A DNA stretch of 64,000 bases from a bacterium (GCA_024226515.1 JAAELQ010000293.1:1-64000), one strand, 5' to 3'. Shown: positions 26,248-35,445, counted from the first letter of the stretch. Notes: generated from the letters alone by a model not told the origin. A program made the numbers and translations.

Positions 26248-26884
26248 ATGCGACACCGACTCGCCGGACTCGAAGTGCTGCTCGTGCTGCTCGTCTTCTC
26301 GATCGGCTCCGGCAGCACGACCGCCGCGGAGCCGCCGGACGACGCGCCGACGCGCGACGAACGGCGACGTCTCGCCGAAGCGCAAGTGATCGAAGGTGTG
26401 CCGTGCCGGCGCTACGCGTGGTTCTCAGGCGACGGGAGGCTGCGGGCCTGCATCCTTTCGCGCGATGTCGAGATCGCCGGGCTGCGGCTGCCGGCGAACA
26501 CGAAGGTCGAGTTCTTCGAGGACCTGACTCCGAGAGTCTGCTTCCTGTCGCGGAACACCGAGCTGGAAGGCCACGCCTGCCGGGGCCGCGGGCACGGCTA
26601 CATGACCGTGTTCCACCCGAACGGCCGCCTGCGCCTGTGCTGGCTGGCTGGCCGAGGCGGAGCAGATCGACGGTGTTCCGTGCAAGGCGACGCGTGCACT
26701 GGGAGAGATGCTGCGCTCCATCACGGGCCGGTCGGATTCCGGCGTGCGGTTTCACGACGACGGTCGGCTGGAATCCTGTACGCTCGACCGCGCCGCCGTG
26801 ATCGACGGCGAATCGCTCGCGAAGGGCGCGCGCGTGACGCTCGACTCAGCGGGGCGGCTCCTGCGGCCCGGCCCCGGCCCGTAG
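26248..26884 (+). pseudogene. Small secreted repeat protein with frameshift at a CTGG repeat
   Basis: ATG 26248 follows GAGGGGAGG and gives a signal peptide (LEVLLVLLVFSIGSGS). The mature protein has repeating units of the form F..DGRL..C.L......I.G (for example WFSGDGRLRACILSRDVEIAG, then VFHPNGRLRLCWL). After CWLA the frame goes astray into a low-complexity Arg-rich tail. The repeat pattern resumes in the next frame (AEAEQIDGVPCKA, VRFHDDGRLESCTLDR) and ends at TAG 26882. Three copies of CTGG at 26640-26651 explain this: with two copies the frame is continuous and the protein would be 210 residues. The repeat resembles MORN/YwqK-like antitoxin repeats only loosely. The 3' end overlaps the convergent gene by 39 bases. 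Confidence 0.75.
26640..26651 (+). repeat. (CTGG)x3 tandem tetranucleotide causing frameshift
   Basis: Three perfect CTGG units inside a coding region. Loss of one unit would join the two halves of the surrounding gene, so the tract could be a slippage hot spot, although three copies is short for a phase-variable locus. Confidence 0.7.
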
Positions 26885-27697
26885 GCGGTCGCGGATCTGC
26901 TCGACATCCCGCTGCGTCTCGTCGCCCTCGTCCGGCCGCGCGGCGTCGCGAAACGCCGCGATCGCGTCGCGCTCGAAGCTCAGTCCCGCGGAGTCGAACG
27001 CGCGCAGGTTCTCGAACGTCATCACGGTGCGCTCGCCCGGCCGGATGTGGTTGTCGACCTCGATGCGCATGACGCGAGCGCCGATCTCCGTGCGGCGATA
27101 GTCGAGGTAGCGCGCCGTTTTCATCAGCGCCCCCGTGCCGCCGTAGTAGGCGAATTTCCTGTAGCGCCACTGCTTCTTGTCGATCCAGCAGACGATCCTG
27201 GCGTACATCCCGAGGTTGTTCGTGCGCGTCAGCTCGATGCGCCGGCAGGGTCTTCCGTCGATCTCCTCCTCGCCGTCGAGGCGCGCCTCGTAGAAATCCG
27301 TCAGGCTGCCGCGCGCCAGGTCGCCGTAGGCGACATCACCGTTCAGCACGTGGCGCGGCGAGAGCTGGAACGGCTTCGACGAACGCGGGAGCTGCAGCCA
27401 GTACTTGCCGCGCGCGATCAGCAGCACGCCGGGATACAGCGAGGCCGGCTCGCGCATCAGCACCAGCGAGTGGTGCTTGCCGTGGGCGATCATCGAGTAG
27501 ACGGCGCTGCGCTGCTTCCACGTCGTATCCGGGCTGGTCACCTCCAGCCGGAACTCGGCGGCGTAGTCCAGCTCGGGGCTGCGGATCCGCTCCGCGCGCG
27601 CGAGAGTCGCCTCGACGGTCGCAGGCTCCCGACCCGCGGCGACGAGCCCAACCGCGGCGAGGGCCAAGCACAGAACGATGCAGCAGCGCCGTTTCAT
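26846..27697 (-). CDS. LolA-like outer-membrane lipoprotein-sorting family protein
   Basis: A 283-residue periplasmic protein. The signal peptide is MKRRCCIVLCLALAAVGLVA. The mature sequence follows the LolA-like superfamily with the large half-barrel fold: ERIRSPELDYAAEFRLEV, SLVLMREPASLYPGVLLIA, DGRPCRRIELTRT, RYLDYRRTEIGARVMRIEV. Relatives annotated as outer membrane lipoprotein-sorting protein bind hydrophobic ligands such as lipids, and some sit with RND lipid transporters. No such transporter is adjacent here. The last 60 residues are helical and charged and may be disordered. The 3' end overlaps the broken plus-strand gene at 26846-26884. Confidence 0.78.
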   Translation of the reverse strand: MKRRCCIVLCLALAAVGLVAAGREPATVEATLARAERIRSPELDYAAEFRLEVTSPDTTWKQRSAVYSMIAHGKHHSLVLMREPASLYPGVLLIARGKYWLQLPRSSKPFQLSPRHVLNGDVAYGDLARGSLTDFYEARLDGEEEIDGRPCRRIELTRTNNLGMYARIVCWIDKKQWRYRKFAYYGGTGALMKTARYLDYRRTEIGARVMRIEVDNHIRPGERTVMTFENLRAFDSAGLSFERDAIAAFRDAARPDEGDETQRDVEQIRDRLRAGAGPQEPPR

Positions 27698-27725
27698 CGG
27701 GTTCAGACTAGCCCAGATCGAGAAC

Positions 27726-27758
27726 GCCCCCCGTTCTCCAGAAGAGAACGGAGGGCGC
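27726..27758 (-). terminator. Hairpin downstream of the DSFFD-repeat gene
   Basis: A 14-base stem with one mismatch (CGCCCCCCGTTCTC against GAGAACGGAGGGCG) and a five-base loop. It lies 23 bases after the stop at 27781 on the minus strand and before the LolA-like gene. No strong T-run follows. Confidence 0.55.
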
Positions 27759-27780
27759 GTTGGTCGTTATTGACTGCGGA

Positions 27781-30700
27781 CTATGGCAGGAACGGGTCGC
27801 GGTTACCGACCTGGCCTGCGCCGCCGCTGTTCCAGGTGCTGCCCGTGGCGGCGCCGAAGCGGTCGCGCGCAAGGTAGAAAAACACCCTGTTCGGGAACGG
27901 CGATGCCGGATCGTTTGCCGTCGGACCGCTGGACGTGACCGGGATCATCGAGCCGAAGTTCGTCGGATCGAACGAGCCGAGGTACTGACCCCGCAGCACG
28001 TCGTACGAGACGCCGCCACCGGCAAGCGGGATGCCGACGCTGAAGACGCTCTTGCTCTGCGTCGTCCACTCGATGAACGGCCGGCACGCGGCCGGGCAGA
28101 CGATCTGCTGGTGCACCTCGTGCGACACCTCGAGGATCTCGCCGACCTGGTTGCCGATGTCGTCGAACAACGGAATCACGGTGCCCGGACCGAAGTAGAT
28201 CTCGCCCTCCTCGGGCGGCAACGAGTTGACCGTCGTCGTCATGTGGGACGGGCCGGCGTTCAGCTCGCCGATGCCGGTGTCGGCGACGAGGAAGATGTCG
28301 AAGAACGAGTCGGCGGGGAAGAACTCCGCGCCGGCAAGCTGCGTCACCTCGCCGCTGGACGCCTGCTGCGGATCCAGCCGCACGGTCAACGGTCCGACGC
28401 ACTGACTGTTGGCCTCGAACAAACCCTTGACCATCAACAGGTCGATGATCGCCTGACCGGTGCCCCCGCTCGTCGGGTTGTCGCGCAGCACCTTGAAATC
28501 GCCGGGCAGCATCACCGTCTCCTGGCAGAACGGGTTGAACACCGTGATCTCGAGTGTGACCCACGAGTCGAAGCAGTCCTCGCCTCCCGGAGGCGGCGGG
28601 CCCCAGTCACGCGGCGTGTCGATGATGTGCTGGACGTCCGAGACCTGGCCCACGGGCGTCCCGCCCTGGTCGATCAACGGGACCGACAGCCCGGGAGGCG
28701 AATCGAACGGCGTGTTGGGGTCCGGCGGGACGTTGCGGATCCCGTTCGACGGGCCGTTGGGCCCTGCCTGCACCGGCAGCGGCTGATCGTTGCGCAGCAG
28801 GATCCCCAGGTCGTCCAGCGAGACCTCGAAAAACACGTCGAAGAACGAGTCCGCGGCGTACGTGCCGTGGCCCGGGAACTGACTGACCGACTGCCCCTGC
28901 GACGGCTGGTCCGGATTCAGTCGTACGGTGAAGCCGCCGAGGAACGGATCGAATCCCTGGAGCTCCATCTCGGAGATCTGCTGCTGCATCTGGTTGGAGG
29001 TCAGAATGCAGATCTCACCCAGCGGGCAGTCCGCGTCGCTGGTGCACGGCGCCGGCGTCAGCTCACAGGTACCGTTCATGAAGCCGGGCGTGTGATCGAT
29101 CGTCGTCGGCCCCTGCGCCTGCAGCGGCCCGAAGAAGCCCAGCGTCGGGATCTGCGCGTTCAGGTTCATGAATGTGTCGAAGCAGTCGGGCCCCGGAGGG
29201 AACGGCGGGTCGGCGTGGTGCAGCTCGTAAAACAGCGTGCCGACCTCGATGCCGCCCGCGGTGTCGACCAGGCGTAACGGGTTCGCCGCGTCGATGAACG
29301 GGTTCTCGTACTTCACGTCCTCCGGCGGCAACCGCGTCAGCTTGCGCCGGAGATGAACCGGGCGGTTCGTCGTCCAGGTCTGGCCCAGGCCCAAGGCGTC
29401 GATCTCGACGACGACGTCGAAGAACGAGTCCGCGCTGATCAGCTCACACGTGGCGGGGTCCAGCTGGACGTCGGTCAGCTGACCGAGCGTCGGCGACAAC
29501 CCGAGGGAGGAGCCGATGCGCGCCACGACACCGCCGAGCTGCGGGTGGAACCCGCCCAGCTCGGCCTCGACCAGCTCGACGTCGATCGTGTTGCCGATCA
29601 TCGGCCCGCGGTCGACGACCGCGTCCGGCAGGTCCGCGCTGGACAGTCGTACGACGATCGGCTCGGTCATGGTGTCGAGCTGCAGCACCAGCTTGGCCGT
29701 CGACGGGAAGACGTCGATGCCGGCCGGCAACGGCGGGCAGCCGGCGCTCGGCGGCTGGCCGGATTGCATGCCCACCGAGCCCTGGGTCGCTCCGCCGAAG
29801 CCGTCGAGGATACTGCCGGGAGCGCCCTGGAACGTGATGCGGTAAGTGATGTCGAAGAAGCTGTCGACGTTGAAGTCGCCGCTGGGTAGCTGCGTCAACG
29901 TGGTCTGCCCGGGGCTGGGCAGGCCGAAGGCCGTGCCGCCCTCGATGCGCAGGAAGTCGAAGTCGGGGTCGCCGAACAGCTCGCCCTGCACGAAGAACAT
30001 GTCGTTGGGGAACGTCTGTACGGCGTCGCCCGGGTTGCGCGGCCCGGTGTGGGCCTCCGCGGCGAGTTGCATCGTGATGTCGCGCTGGAAGCCGGCGAGC
30101 TGCCCCGTGCCCGTCATGTTCAGGTCGATGAACGAGTCGAACTGCTCGATCTCGCCGCCCAGATTGCCTCCGGGGAACGCCTGCGTGTTGAAGAACCTGT
30201 TGTGGGCCGGAGCGATGTTGATCGTCGTCCCGGGCGGCAGACCGTCGATCATCATGTGCAAATCGGTCGGGCTGGTGTAGTCGCAGCCGTCCGGCGGCAG
30301 GTCGACCGTGCCGCTGCCGTTGTCCTGCACGACGCACGGCGGCGGGATGTTGGTCGCCGGCTCACCGGCCGACATGCGGACGGTGGCCTGCGTCGTGCCG
30401 GCGAAGCCCTCGAGGATGCTGCCGGGAGCGCCCTGGAACTCGATCGTGTAGACGATGTCGAAGAAGCTGTCGACGTTGAAGTTGCCGTTCGGCTGCTCGG
30501 CCAGCTGCGTGTGGCCGTTGCTCGCGGGCAGGCCGTTCGCCGAGCCGGCGGTGATTCTCAGTAAATCGAAGTCCGGGTCGCCGAAGATCTCGCCCTGCAG
30601 CTGGACCATCTCGTTGTCGAAGTCCTGCACGGGATCGCCTGGAGTGCGGGGGCCCGTGTGAACCTCGGTGTCGAGCTGCATGAACAGCGTGCGCTGGAAG

Positions 30701-31020
30701 CCGGCGAGGTCGCCCTGTCCTTCCAGGTCCATGATGAGGATCGACTGGAACGTCTCGATCTCGCCGCCGAGATTGCCGCCCGGCGCCGTCACGATCGGGA
30801 AGAACTTCTCGTGCGAGGCATCGATGTTGATCTGGGTGCCCGGATCGAGTCCGTCGATCAGCACGTGGAAGTCACTGGGGCTGACGTAGCCGCAGCCCGC
30901 GGGTGGAAGGTCGACGGTGCCGCCGCCGTTGTCGGGTACCTCGCAGGGCTGCGCCGCCGCGGGAATGGAAAGCGCTACCGCCAAACCGATGAACCCAAGA
31001 GTAGACAACAAGCGCTGCAT
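27781..31020 (-). CDS. Secreted multidomain protein with five DSFFD repeats
   Basis: A 1079-residue exported protein with no family I recognise. ATG 31020 follows GAGGAGGGGG and gives a signal peptide ending PAAAQPCEV. Residues 26-222 and 229-425 are two close copies of a 200-residue unit. Each has C.V.DNG.GTVDLPP.GC, then HTGPR.PGD, then GDPDFD.LRI and finally NVDSFFDI. Three more divergent units follow. All five contain a conserved DSFFD core (D184, D386, D531, D724, D904), and several end in an LPPE segment. One ACT.DADC knot lies near 659. The C-terminal about 100 residues (ISYDVLRG-like strand, RVFFYLARD) may be a diverged form of the shared C-terminal module but lack the final Cys. Probably a beta-sandwich array at the cell surface. 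Confidence 0.8.
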   Translation of the reverse strand: MQRLLSTLGFIGLAVALSIPAAAQPCEVPDNGGGTVDLPPAGCGYVSPSDFHVLIDGLDPGTQINIDASHEKFFPIVTAPGGNLGGEIETFQSILIMDLEGQGDLAGFQRTLFMQLDTEVHTGPRTPGDPVQDFDNEMVQLQGEIFGDPDFDLLRITAGSANGLPASNGHTQLAEQPNGNFNVDSFFDIVYTIEFQGAPGSILEGFAGTTQATVRMSAGEPATNIPPPCVVQDNGSGTVDLPPDGCDYTSPTDLHMMIDGLPPGTTINIAPAHNRFFNTQAFPGGNLGGEIEQFDSFIDLNMTGTGQLAGFQRDITMQLAAEAHTGPRNPGDAVQTFPNDMFFVQGELFGDPDFDFLRIEGGTAFGLPSPGQTTLTQLPSGDFNVDSFFDITYRITFQGAPGSILDGFGGATQGSVGMQSGQPPSAGCPPLPAGIDVFPSTAKLVLQLDTMTEPIVVRLSSADLPDAVVDRGPMIGNTIDVELVEAELGGFHPQLGGVVARIGSSLGLSPTLGQLTDVQLDPATCELISADSFFDVVVEIDALGLGQTWTTNRPVHLRRKLTRLPPEDVKYENPFIDAANPLRLVDTAGGIEVGTLFYELHHADPPFPPGPDCFDTFMNLNAQIPTLGFFGPLQAQGPTTIDHTPGFMNGTCELTPAPCTSDADCPLGEICILTSNQMQQQISEMELQGFDPFLGGFTVRLNPDQPSQGQSVSQFPGHGTYAADSFFDVFFEVSLDDLGILLRNDQPLPVQAGPNGPSNGIRNVPPDPNTPFDSPPGLSVPLIDQGGTPVGQVSDVQHIIDTPRDWGPPPPGGEDCFDSWVTLEITVFNPFCQETVMLPGDFKVLRDNPTSGGTGQAIIDLLMVKGLFEANSQCVGPLTVRLDPQQASSGEVTQLAGAEFFPADSFFDIFLVADTGIGELNAGPSHMTTTVNSLPPEEGEIYFGPGTVIPLFDDIGNQVGEILEVSHEVHQQIVCPAACRPFIEWTTQSKSVFSVGIPLAGGGVSYDVLRGQYLGSFDPTNFGSMIPVTSSGPTANDPASPFPNRVFFYLARDRFGAATGSTWNSGGAGQVGNRDPFLP
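29746..30945 (-). repeat. Two tandem copies of a 200-codon unit
   Basis: Unit 1 spans about 30945-30355 and unit 2 about 30336-29746. They share long stretches at DNA level, for example the region encoding FNVDSFFDI near 30470 and 29866. This points to an internal duplication that has since diverged. Confidence 0.75.
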
Positions 31021-31180
31021 GGCCCCCTCCTCGCAGTGGCTTACCGGCTGACCCGGCCGATCAGGATCGATCTGCACCGAGGATACGGGGATTCGGGCAT
31101 GTTGTGAAGTCCTTAATAGATAGTCGATGGACAGCCCCTGGATTCGGGTACTTTAAGGCTGTCGAACGAGGAGATGAGCC

Positions 31181-32950
31181 GTGAAGATCGGCCCGGCAAC
31201 CTGTTGCGCCATGGCACTCCTGGCCGGCCCTCCGTCGGCCGAGGAGCTACCGCGACTCGACTGCGGCTACTCCGCCCTGTTGCCCGACCCGGTTGCCCGG
31301 CAATCCGCGATCGACCTGGGCGAGATCCCGGACCCGCGAGACGAGCCGCCTCCGGCCGTCGCGCCGCGGACGCGCGCGGCCGGCAGCGCGCCGTCGTTCT
31401 GCATCACGACCGATCACATCCTGCCGTACGAGGACGAGCTACAGGTGCTGACCACCGACTACTCGGTGCAGAAGCTGAAGAACCTGCTGGCCGACGTGGC
31501 CAACTCGGTGATGGCGGCCCACGGCGACAATTTCGACTTCATCGGGGTGTGGCTCAACTTCGAGCCGGACCACACGATCGGCAGCGCCCTCTACTTCGCG
31601 ATCGAGAACGACGTCACGGGGATCGGCGTCAACGAGACCACGGGCACCGAGACGTTCAACGCGCGGCCCGAGCTCGGCATCGCGGGCGACAACGTCGAGG
31701 GCATGGTCATCATGTGGAACGTCCACGACCCGGGTTGGCACAGCGGCACGGGCCCGGAGGCCGAGTTCACGCGGCTGGCCATCGCTCACGAGTACGAACA
31801 CCGCTTCGGCAACGACCTGCCGCCGTTGCTCGACGGCACGCCGATGCAGGGTGACGGCGTGTGCGGCGCCTCGGGACACTGGATCTGGCAGCTGGACGGG
31901 CAGGGCGGGTGCCTCGGCATGGGCGAGTGGGTCGGAGAGAACCCGGCGACGCTGCTCTCCGACGGGGTCACGTTCAACACCGAGACGGGTGGCGCCTACG
32001 GCTGGGCCGACCTGTACCTGATGGGATACGCATCCGCGGAGGAGATGGACGCGAATCACGGCGAGTTCCGCTCGATGACCGGGTCCGACTGCAGCGGGCC
32101 GCACTTCGGCCCGATCCGTACGGTCACCTCGAGCGACATCGTCGCGGCCGCGGGACCGCGCATCCCCGACTCGACCGCCGAGGACAAGCACTACCGCACG
32201 GGCTGGGCCATGGTGCACCTGCCGGGGGACCCTCCCGACCAGGCCGAGCTCGAGCGGGCCGCCGCGATCATCGCGCAGCACACCGTCGACTTCCAGGCCA
32301 ACACGCTCGGGCGCGGTTCGATGGACCCGAGCCTGTTCGACGACTGCAATTGCAACGGCGTGCCGGATCTCGACGACATCGCGCTGGGCACCAGCACCGA
32401 CGCCGACTCGAACGGCGTCCCGGACGAGTGCGAGGGCGCGTGCCAGGACCCGACCGACACCGACGCCGACGGAATCGGCGACGCCTGCGACAACTGCGCC
32501 GGGCAGGCGAACTCCGATCAGCAGGACCTCGACGGCGACGCGGTGGGCGACGCCTGCGACACCTGCCCCGCGCTGTTCGATCCGAACCAGCTCGACGCCG
32601 ACGGCGACGGCGTGGGCGACCTGTGCGACGACTGTCCCGACGGCCCGAACCCGACGCAGGGCCCGGCGCCGTTCGGCCAGACGATCCGCTTCACCGGGCC
32701 GGACGTCTTTGGCTGGGACGTTCCGGTCTACATGGCGGTGATGCTCGGCAACCTGGCGGACGTGAGCGGCTACGGAGCGGAGACGTTCGTCCAGTTCGAC
32801 ACGGCCGGCGCCGCGATCCAGGCGTCGAACAGTCCGCCTCCCGGTGAGGGCTGGTTCTATCTGGTGCGCTTGAGCAGCACCGTCTGCGCCGAGCCGAGCT
32901 GGCAGACCGCGGCCGGCGCCGAGCCGCAGCGGGATGTCGTACTGCCCTGA
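31181..32950 (+). CDS. Putative secreted zinc metallopeptidase with TSP3 repeats
   Basis: A 589-residue protein starting at GTG 31181 with GAGGAG seven bases upstream; the leader (ATCCAMALLAGPPSA) is short but plausible. The sequence IAHEYEHRFGN holds an HExxH motif (H203, E204, H207), the classic zinc-peptidase site. About 70 residues on comes YGWADLYLMGYASAEEM, a segment I have seen in uncharacterised metalloproteases as DLYLMGL. The third zinc ligand is not certain; the Asp of ADLY or a Glu in GEWVGEN are candidates. Residues 385-480 are TSP3 repeats (DPTDTDADGIGDACDNCAGQ). The last 80 residues (GEGWFYLVRLSS) partly resemble the shared C-terminal module. Not assigned to any named peptidase family. 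Confidence 0.72.
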   Translation: MKIGPATCCAMALLAGPPSAEELPRLDCGYSALLPDPVARQSAIDLGEIPDPRDEPPPAVAPRTRAAGSAPSFCITTDHILPYEDELQVLTTDYSVQKLKNLLADVANSVMAAHGDNFDFIGVWLNFEPDHTIGSALYFAIENDVTGIGVNETTGTETFNARPELGIAGDNVEGMVIMWNVHDPGWHSGTGPEAEFTRLAIAHEYEHRFGNDLPPLLDGTPMQGDGVCGASGHWIWQLDGQGGCLGMGEWVGENPATLLSDGVTFNTETGGAYGWADLYLMGYASAEEMDANHGEFRSMTGSDCSGPHFGPIRTVTSSDIVAAAGPRIPDSTAEDKHYRTGWAMVHLPGDPPDQAELERAAAIIAQHTVDFQANTLGRGSMDPSLFDDCNCNGVPDLDDIALGTSTDADSNGVPDECEGACQDPTDTDADGIGDACDNCAGQANSDQQDLDGDAVGDACDTCPALFDPNQLDADGDGVGDLCDDCPDGPNPTQGPAPFGQTIRFTGPDVFGWDVPVYMAVMLGNLADVSGYGAETFVQFDTAGAAIQASNSPPPGEGWFYLVRLSSTVCAEPSWQTAAGAEPQRDVVLP

Positions 32951-32985
32951 CCACGCGACCATCTCTCGTCCAAGAGCCCCCGTGC

Positions 32986-35088
32986 ATGACACAGCGCACC
33001 GCAAAAGGGAAGCCCCGAAGCTCGGCACACCCCGAGCCCTGCGGGTCGGTTCGACCCTCGCGCCGCGGCCGCTGGCGTGCGTTGAGTCTCGTGCTGATCC
33101 ACGTCGTTGCGGGACTGCACGTGGCCCACTGGTACGCGACCGGTAAGACGATCACGCCCGTGGAGCCCAGCGAGGCGATGCAGACCCTGGGTCAGGGCCT
33201 GGTCAACGCGGGCTTCGTGCTGTTCGCGCTGTTGATCCTGAGCACACTGGTCTTCGGCCGTTTCTTCTGCGGCTGGGGTTGTCATCTCGTCGCGCTGCAG
33301 GATCTCTGCACGTGGATGCTGCGCAAGGTGGGGATCCGGCCACGGCCGTTTCGCTCACGCCTGCTCGTATTCGTCCCGCTGCTGGCCGCGATCTGGATGT
33401 TCGTGGCCCCGACGCTCGTGCGGATGTGGATCGGCCGGCCGCCGCCCGAGCTACAGCCCCACTTCGAGACGCACTATTTCTGGGATCGCTTTCCGGGTCT
33501 GTTCGTCGCGTTGCTGACCTTTGCCGTGTGCGGCTTCGTGATCGTCTACATTCTCGGCAACAAGGGCTTCTGCACGTACGCGTGTCCCTACGGCGGCATC
33601 TTCGGGCTCGCGGACCAGATTGCGCCGGGGAAGATCCGCGTCACCGACGCGTGCGACGGATGCGGTCACTGCACGGCGACCTGCACCTCGAACGTGCGCG
33701 TCGCCGAGGAGGTCCGCGTGCACGGGATGGTGGTCGATCCCGGATGCATGAAGTGCATGGACTGCACCGACGTCTGTCCGCGCGGCGCACTGTACTTCGG
33801 CTTCGGCAAACCGACGCTGCGCAAGACCGAACGCGCGACGCCGCGCAAGGTCGCCTACGACTACACCTGGCCCGAGGAGGCGCTGCTGGCGTTGACGTTC
33901 CTGGGCTCGGTCGTGATCCTGCGCGCGCTGTACGACGCCGTGCCGTTCCTGCTGGCGCTCGGTCTGGCGGCGATCAGCGCGTACGCCCTCGTCACGGCGA
34001 CACGCCTGCTCTACCGGAAAGACGTGCGGCACTCGGGCTTCCGCTTGCGCGCCTCCGGGCGAACGACACCCGCGGGCGCCGTGGTTCTAGGCTGCGTCGT
34101 TCTCTGGGTGCTGTTTCTCGCCCACTCGGGGTGGGTGCAGTACCTGACGCTCAACGGCTCACGTCTGGTCTCATCGGGCGTCTCGCTCGCCGCTGCGGGA
34201 AGCCCGGCCGACGGCGCGGGGCGCACGAGCCGCGGCATCGAGCTGCTGCTGCGCAGCGAGAAGCTCGGCCTGGTGACGCCGACCAACCTCCTCGGGCGCA
34301 TCGCGTCAGGCTACTCCCATCTGGGCCGCAACGACCGGGCCGAGGAATACTACCGCCGTGCCGTGCTGCAGTCTCCGGGTTACGCGGCCGCGCGCTACGA
34401 GCTCGCCCGGCGACTCGGCCACCGCGGCGACAAGGAGGCCGGCGCCGAGCAACTGCTCGAGCTGGTGCGGCGCAGACCGGAGTTCCCGGGCGCGCACGAC
34501 CTGCTCGCCGAGTGGCTGCTGGAGCTCGGGCGCGGCGAGCAGGCGCTCGCCGTCGTATCCGACCTGCGGCGCGAGCGACCGGAAGAGCTGTCGATCCAGT
34601 TGACCCACGGCATCGTCCTGGCCCAGACGGGCCGGCCGGAGGAGGCGCGGGTGGAAATCGCCGGTGTGCTCGAGCGCGCCCCCGAGCTGCCCCGGGCCCA
34701 CTTCCACCTGGGCCAGATCCTGGCCCACACGGGTGAGTTCGAGCCCGCGCTCGCCGCGTTCGAACGCGCGGCCGAGCTGGCGCCGCAGGATCCCGAGAGT
34801 CGCTACATGTCGGCCAAGGTCGCAGCGCGGCTCGAGCGCTGGGCCACCGTCCGCGATCAGCTCGAACCGCTGTTGCCCGACGACCCGTTCAACGCGGAGT
34901 ACGTGCGCCCCTGGGCGCATGCGGTCGCGCGAACCGGAGGGCTCGAGGCGGCGATCGAGCTCGCGGAGCAAGCCGGCGAGATCGATCGCGGGATGCGCTT
35001 CCGGCTGGCGTTCCTCTACACCGAGGCCGGGCGTACGGAAGAGGCCCGCGGGATCCTCGCCGAGTTCTCCGCCGCACGCGCCGAGTAG
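32986..35088 (+). CDS. Polyferredoxin-type membrane protein fused to TPR repeats
   Basis: A 700-residue integral membrane protein of the CcoG/NapH/NosR-like group. Membrane helices lie near residues 31-47, 75-92, 126-146 and 170-190. Cys pairs FCGWGC (C95, C99) and FCTYAC (C196, C200) flank them as in NapH/CcoG. Two 4Fe-4S clusters follow: C223, C226, C229, C233 and C254, C257, C260, C264. Two or three further helices lie at 297-395. The C-terminal 260 residues are TPR repeats (NDRAEEYYRRAVLQSPGYAA, ELPRAHFHLGQILAHTG). Such proteins pass electrons across the membrane to periplasmic partners or help copper-oxidase assembly. The long TPR tail is unusual and suggests docking of a partner complex. 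ATG 32986; the leader before the first helix is long and basic. Confidence 0.85.
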   Translation: MTQRTAKGKPRSSAHPEPCGSVRPSRRGRWRALSLVLIHVVAGLHVAHWYATGKTITPVEPSEAMQTLGQGLVNAGFVLFALLILSTLVFGRFFCGWGCHLVALQDLCTWMLRKVGIRPRPFRSRLLVFVPLLAAIWMFVAPTLVRMWIGRPPPELQPHFETHYFWDRFPGLFVALLTFAVCGFVIVYILGNKGFCTYACPYGGIFGLADQIAPGKIRVTDACDGCGHCTATCTSNVRVAEEVRVHGMVVDPGCMKCMDCTDVCPRGALYFGFGKPTLRKTERATPRKVAYDYTWPEEALLALTFLGSVVILRALYDAVPFLLALGLAAISAYALVTATRLLYRKDVRHSGFRLRASGRTTPAGAVVLGCVVLWVLFLAHSGWVQYLTLNGSRLVSSGVSLAAAGSPADGAGRTSRGIELLLRSEKLGLVTPTNLLGRIASGYSHLGRNDRAEEYYRRAVLQSPGYAAARYELARRLGHRGDKEAGAEQLLELVRRRPEFPGAHDLLAEWLLELGRGEQALAVVSDLRRERPEELSIQLTHGIVLAQTGRPEEARVEIAGVLERAPELPRAHFHLGQILAHTGEFEPALAAFERAAELAPQDPESRYMSAKVAARLERWATVRDQLEPLLPDDPFNAEYVRPWAHAVARTGGLEAAIELAEQAGEIDRGMRFRLAFLYTEAGRTEEARGILAEFSAARAE

Positions 35089-35247
35089 TCGACTACCGAG
35101 GCGCCGGCGCGCAGATGGAGCGGGTCGAGGAGGCTCGCGAGGCGCTCGTGTTGAGCAAACTTCGAGGTGTTCGCCGGAGCGGTCGGTGGAGGAGTGCGAG
35201 GTCGGGGTGGAGGGGTCCGGCGGGATCGTGAATCGCAGGCTGCAGGG

Positions 35248-35445
35248 TCAGTGCGAGGGCTCTTCCTGGGCTTCTTCGTCCCCGGCGTCCTCTTCTTCCT
35301 CGTCGACCGCCGCACCCAGATCCGAGATCTTGAGCGTCGGCTGAGGCTCGGTGAACCCGGCGATCTGCACGCCGTGTCGCTTGGCCCGCTTCTTCGCGGC
35401 CTTCTCTGCTTTTTTGAGTTCGCGCTGGCGTTTCAGCACGGACAT
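35248..35445 (-). CDS. Small basic/acidic hypothetical protein
   Basis: A 65-residue protein. The start ATG 35445 has GGAAGAG eight bases upstream; the longer frame from 35520 is unsupported. The first 24 residues are strongly basic and helical (MSVLKRQRELKKAEKAAKKR), then comes a short hydrophobic stretch (VQIAGFTEPQPTLKISDL), and the tail is acidic (VDEEEEDAGDEEAQEEPSH). Small proteins with the MSVLKRQRE opening occur in related bacteria, probably as nucleic-acid or ribosome-associated factors; that is recollection, not proof. Confidence 0.6.
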   Translation of the reverse strand: MSVLKRQRELKKAEKAAKKRAKRHGVQIAGFTEPQPTLKISDLGAAVDEEEEDAGDEEAQEEPSH

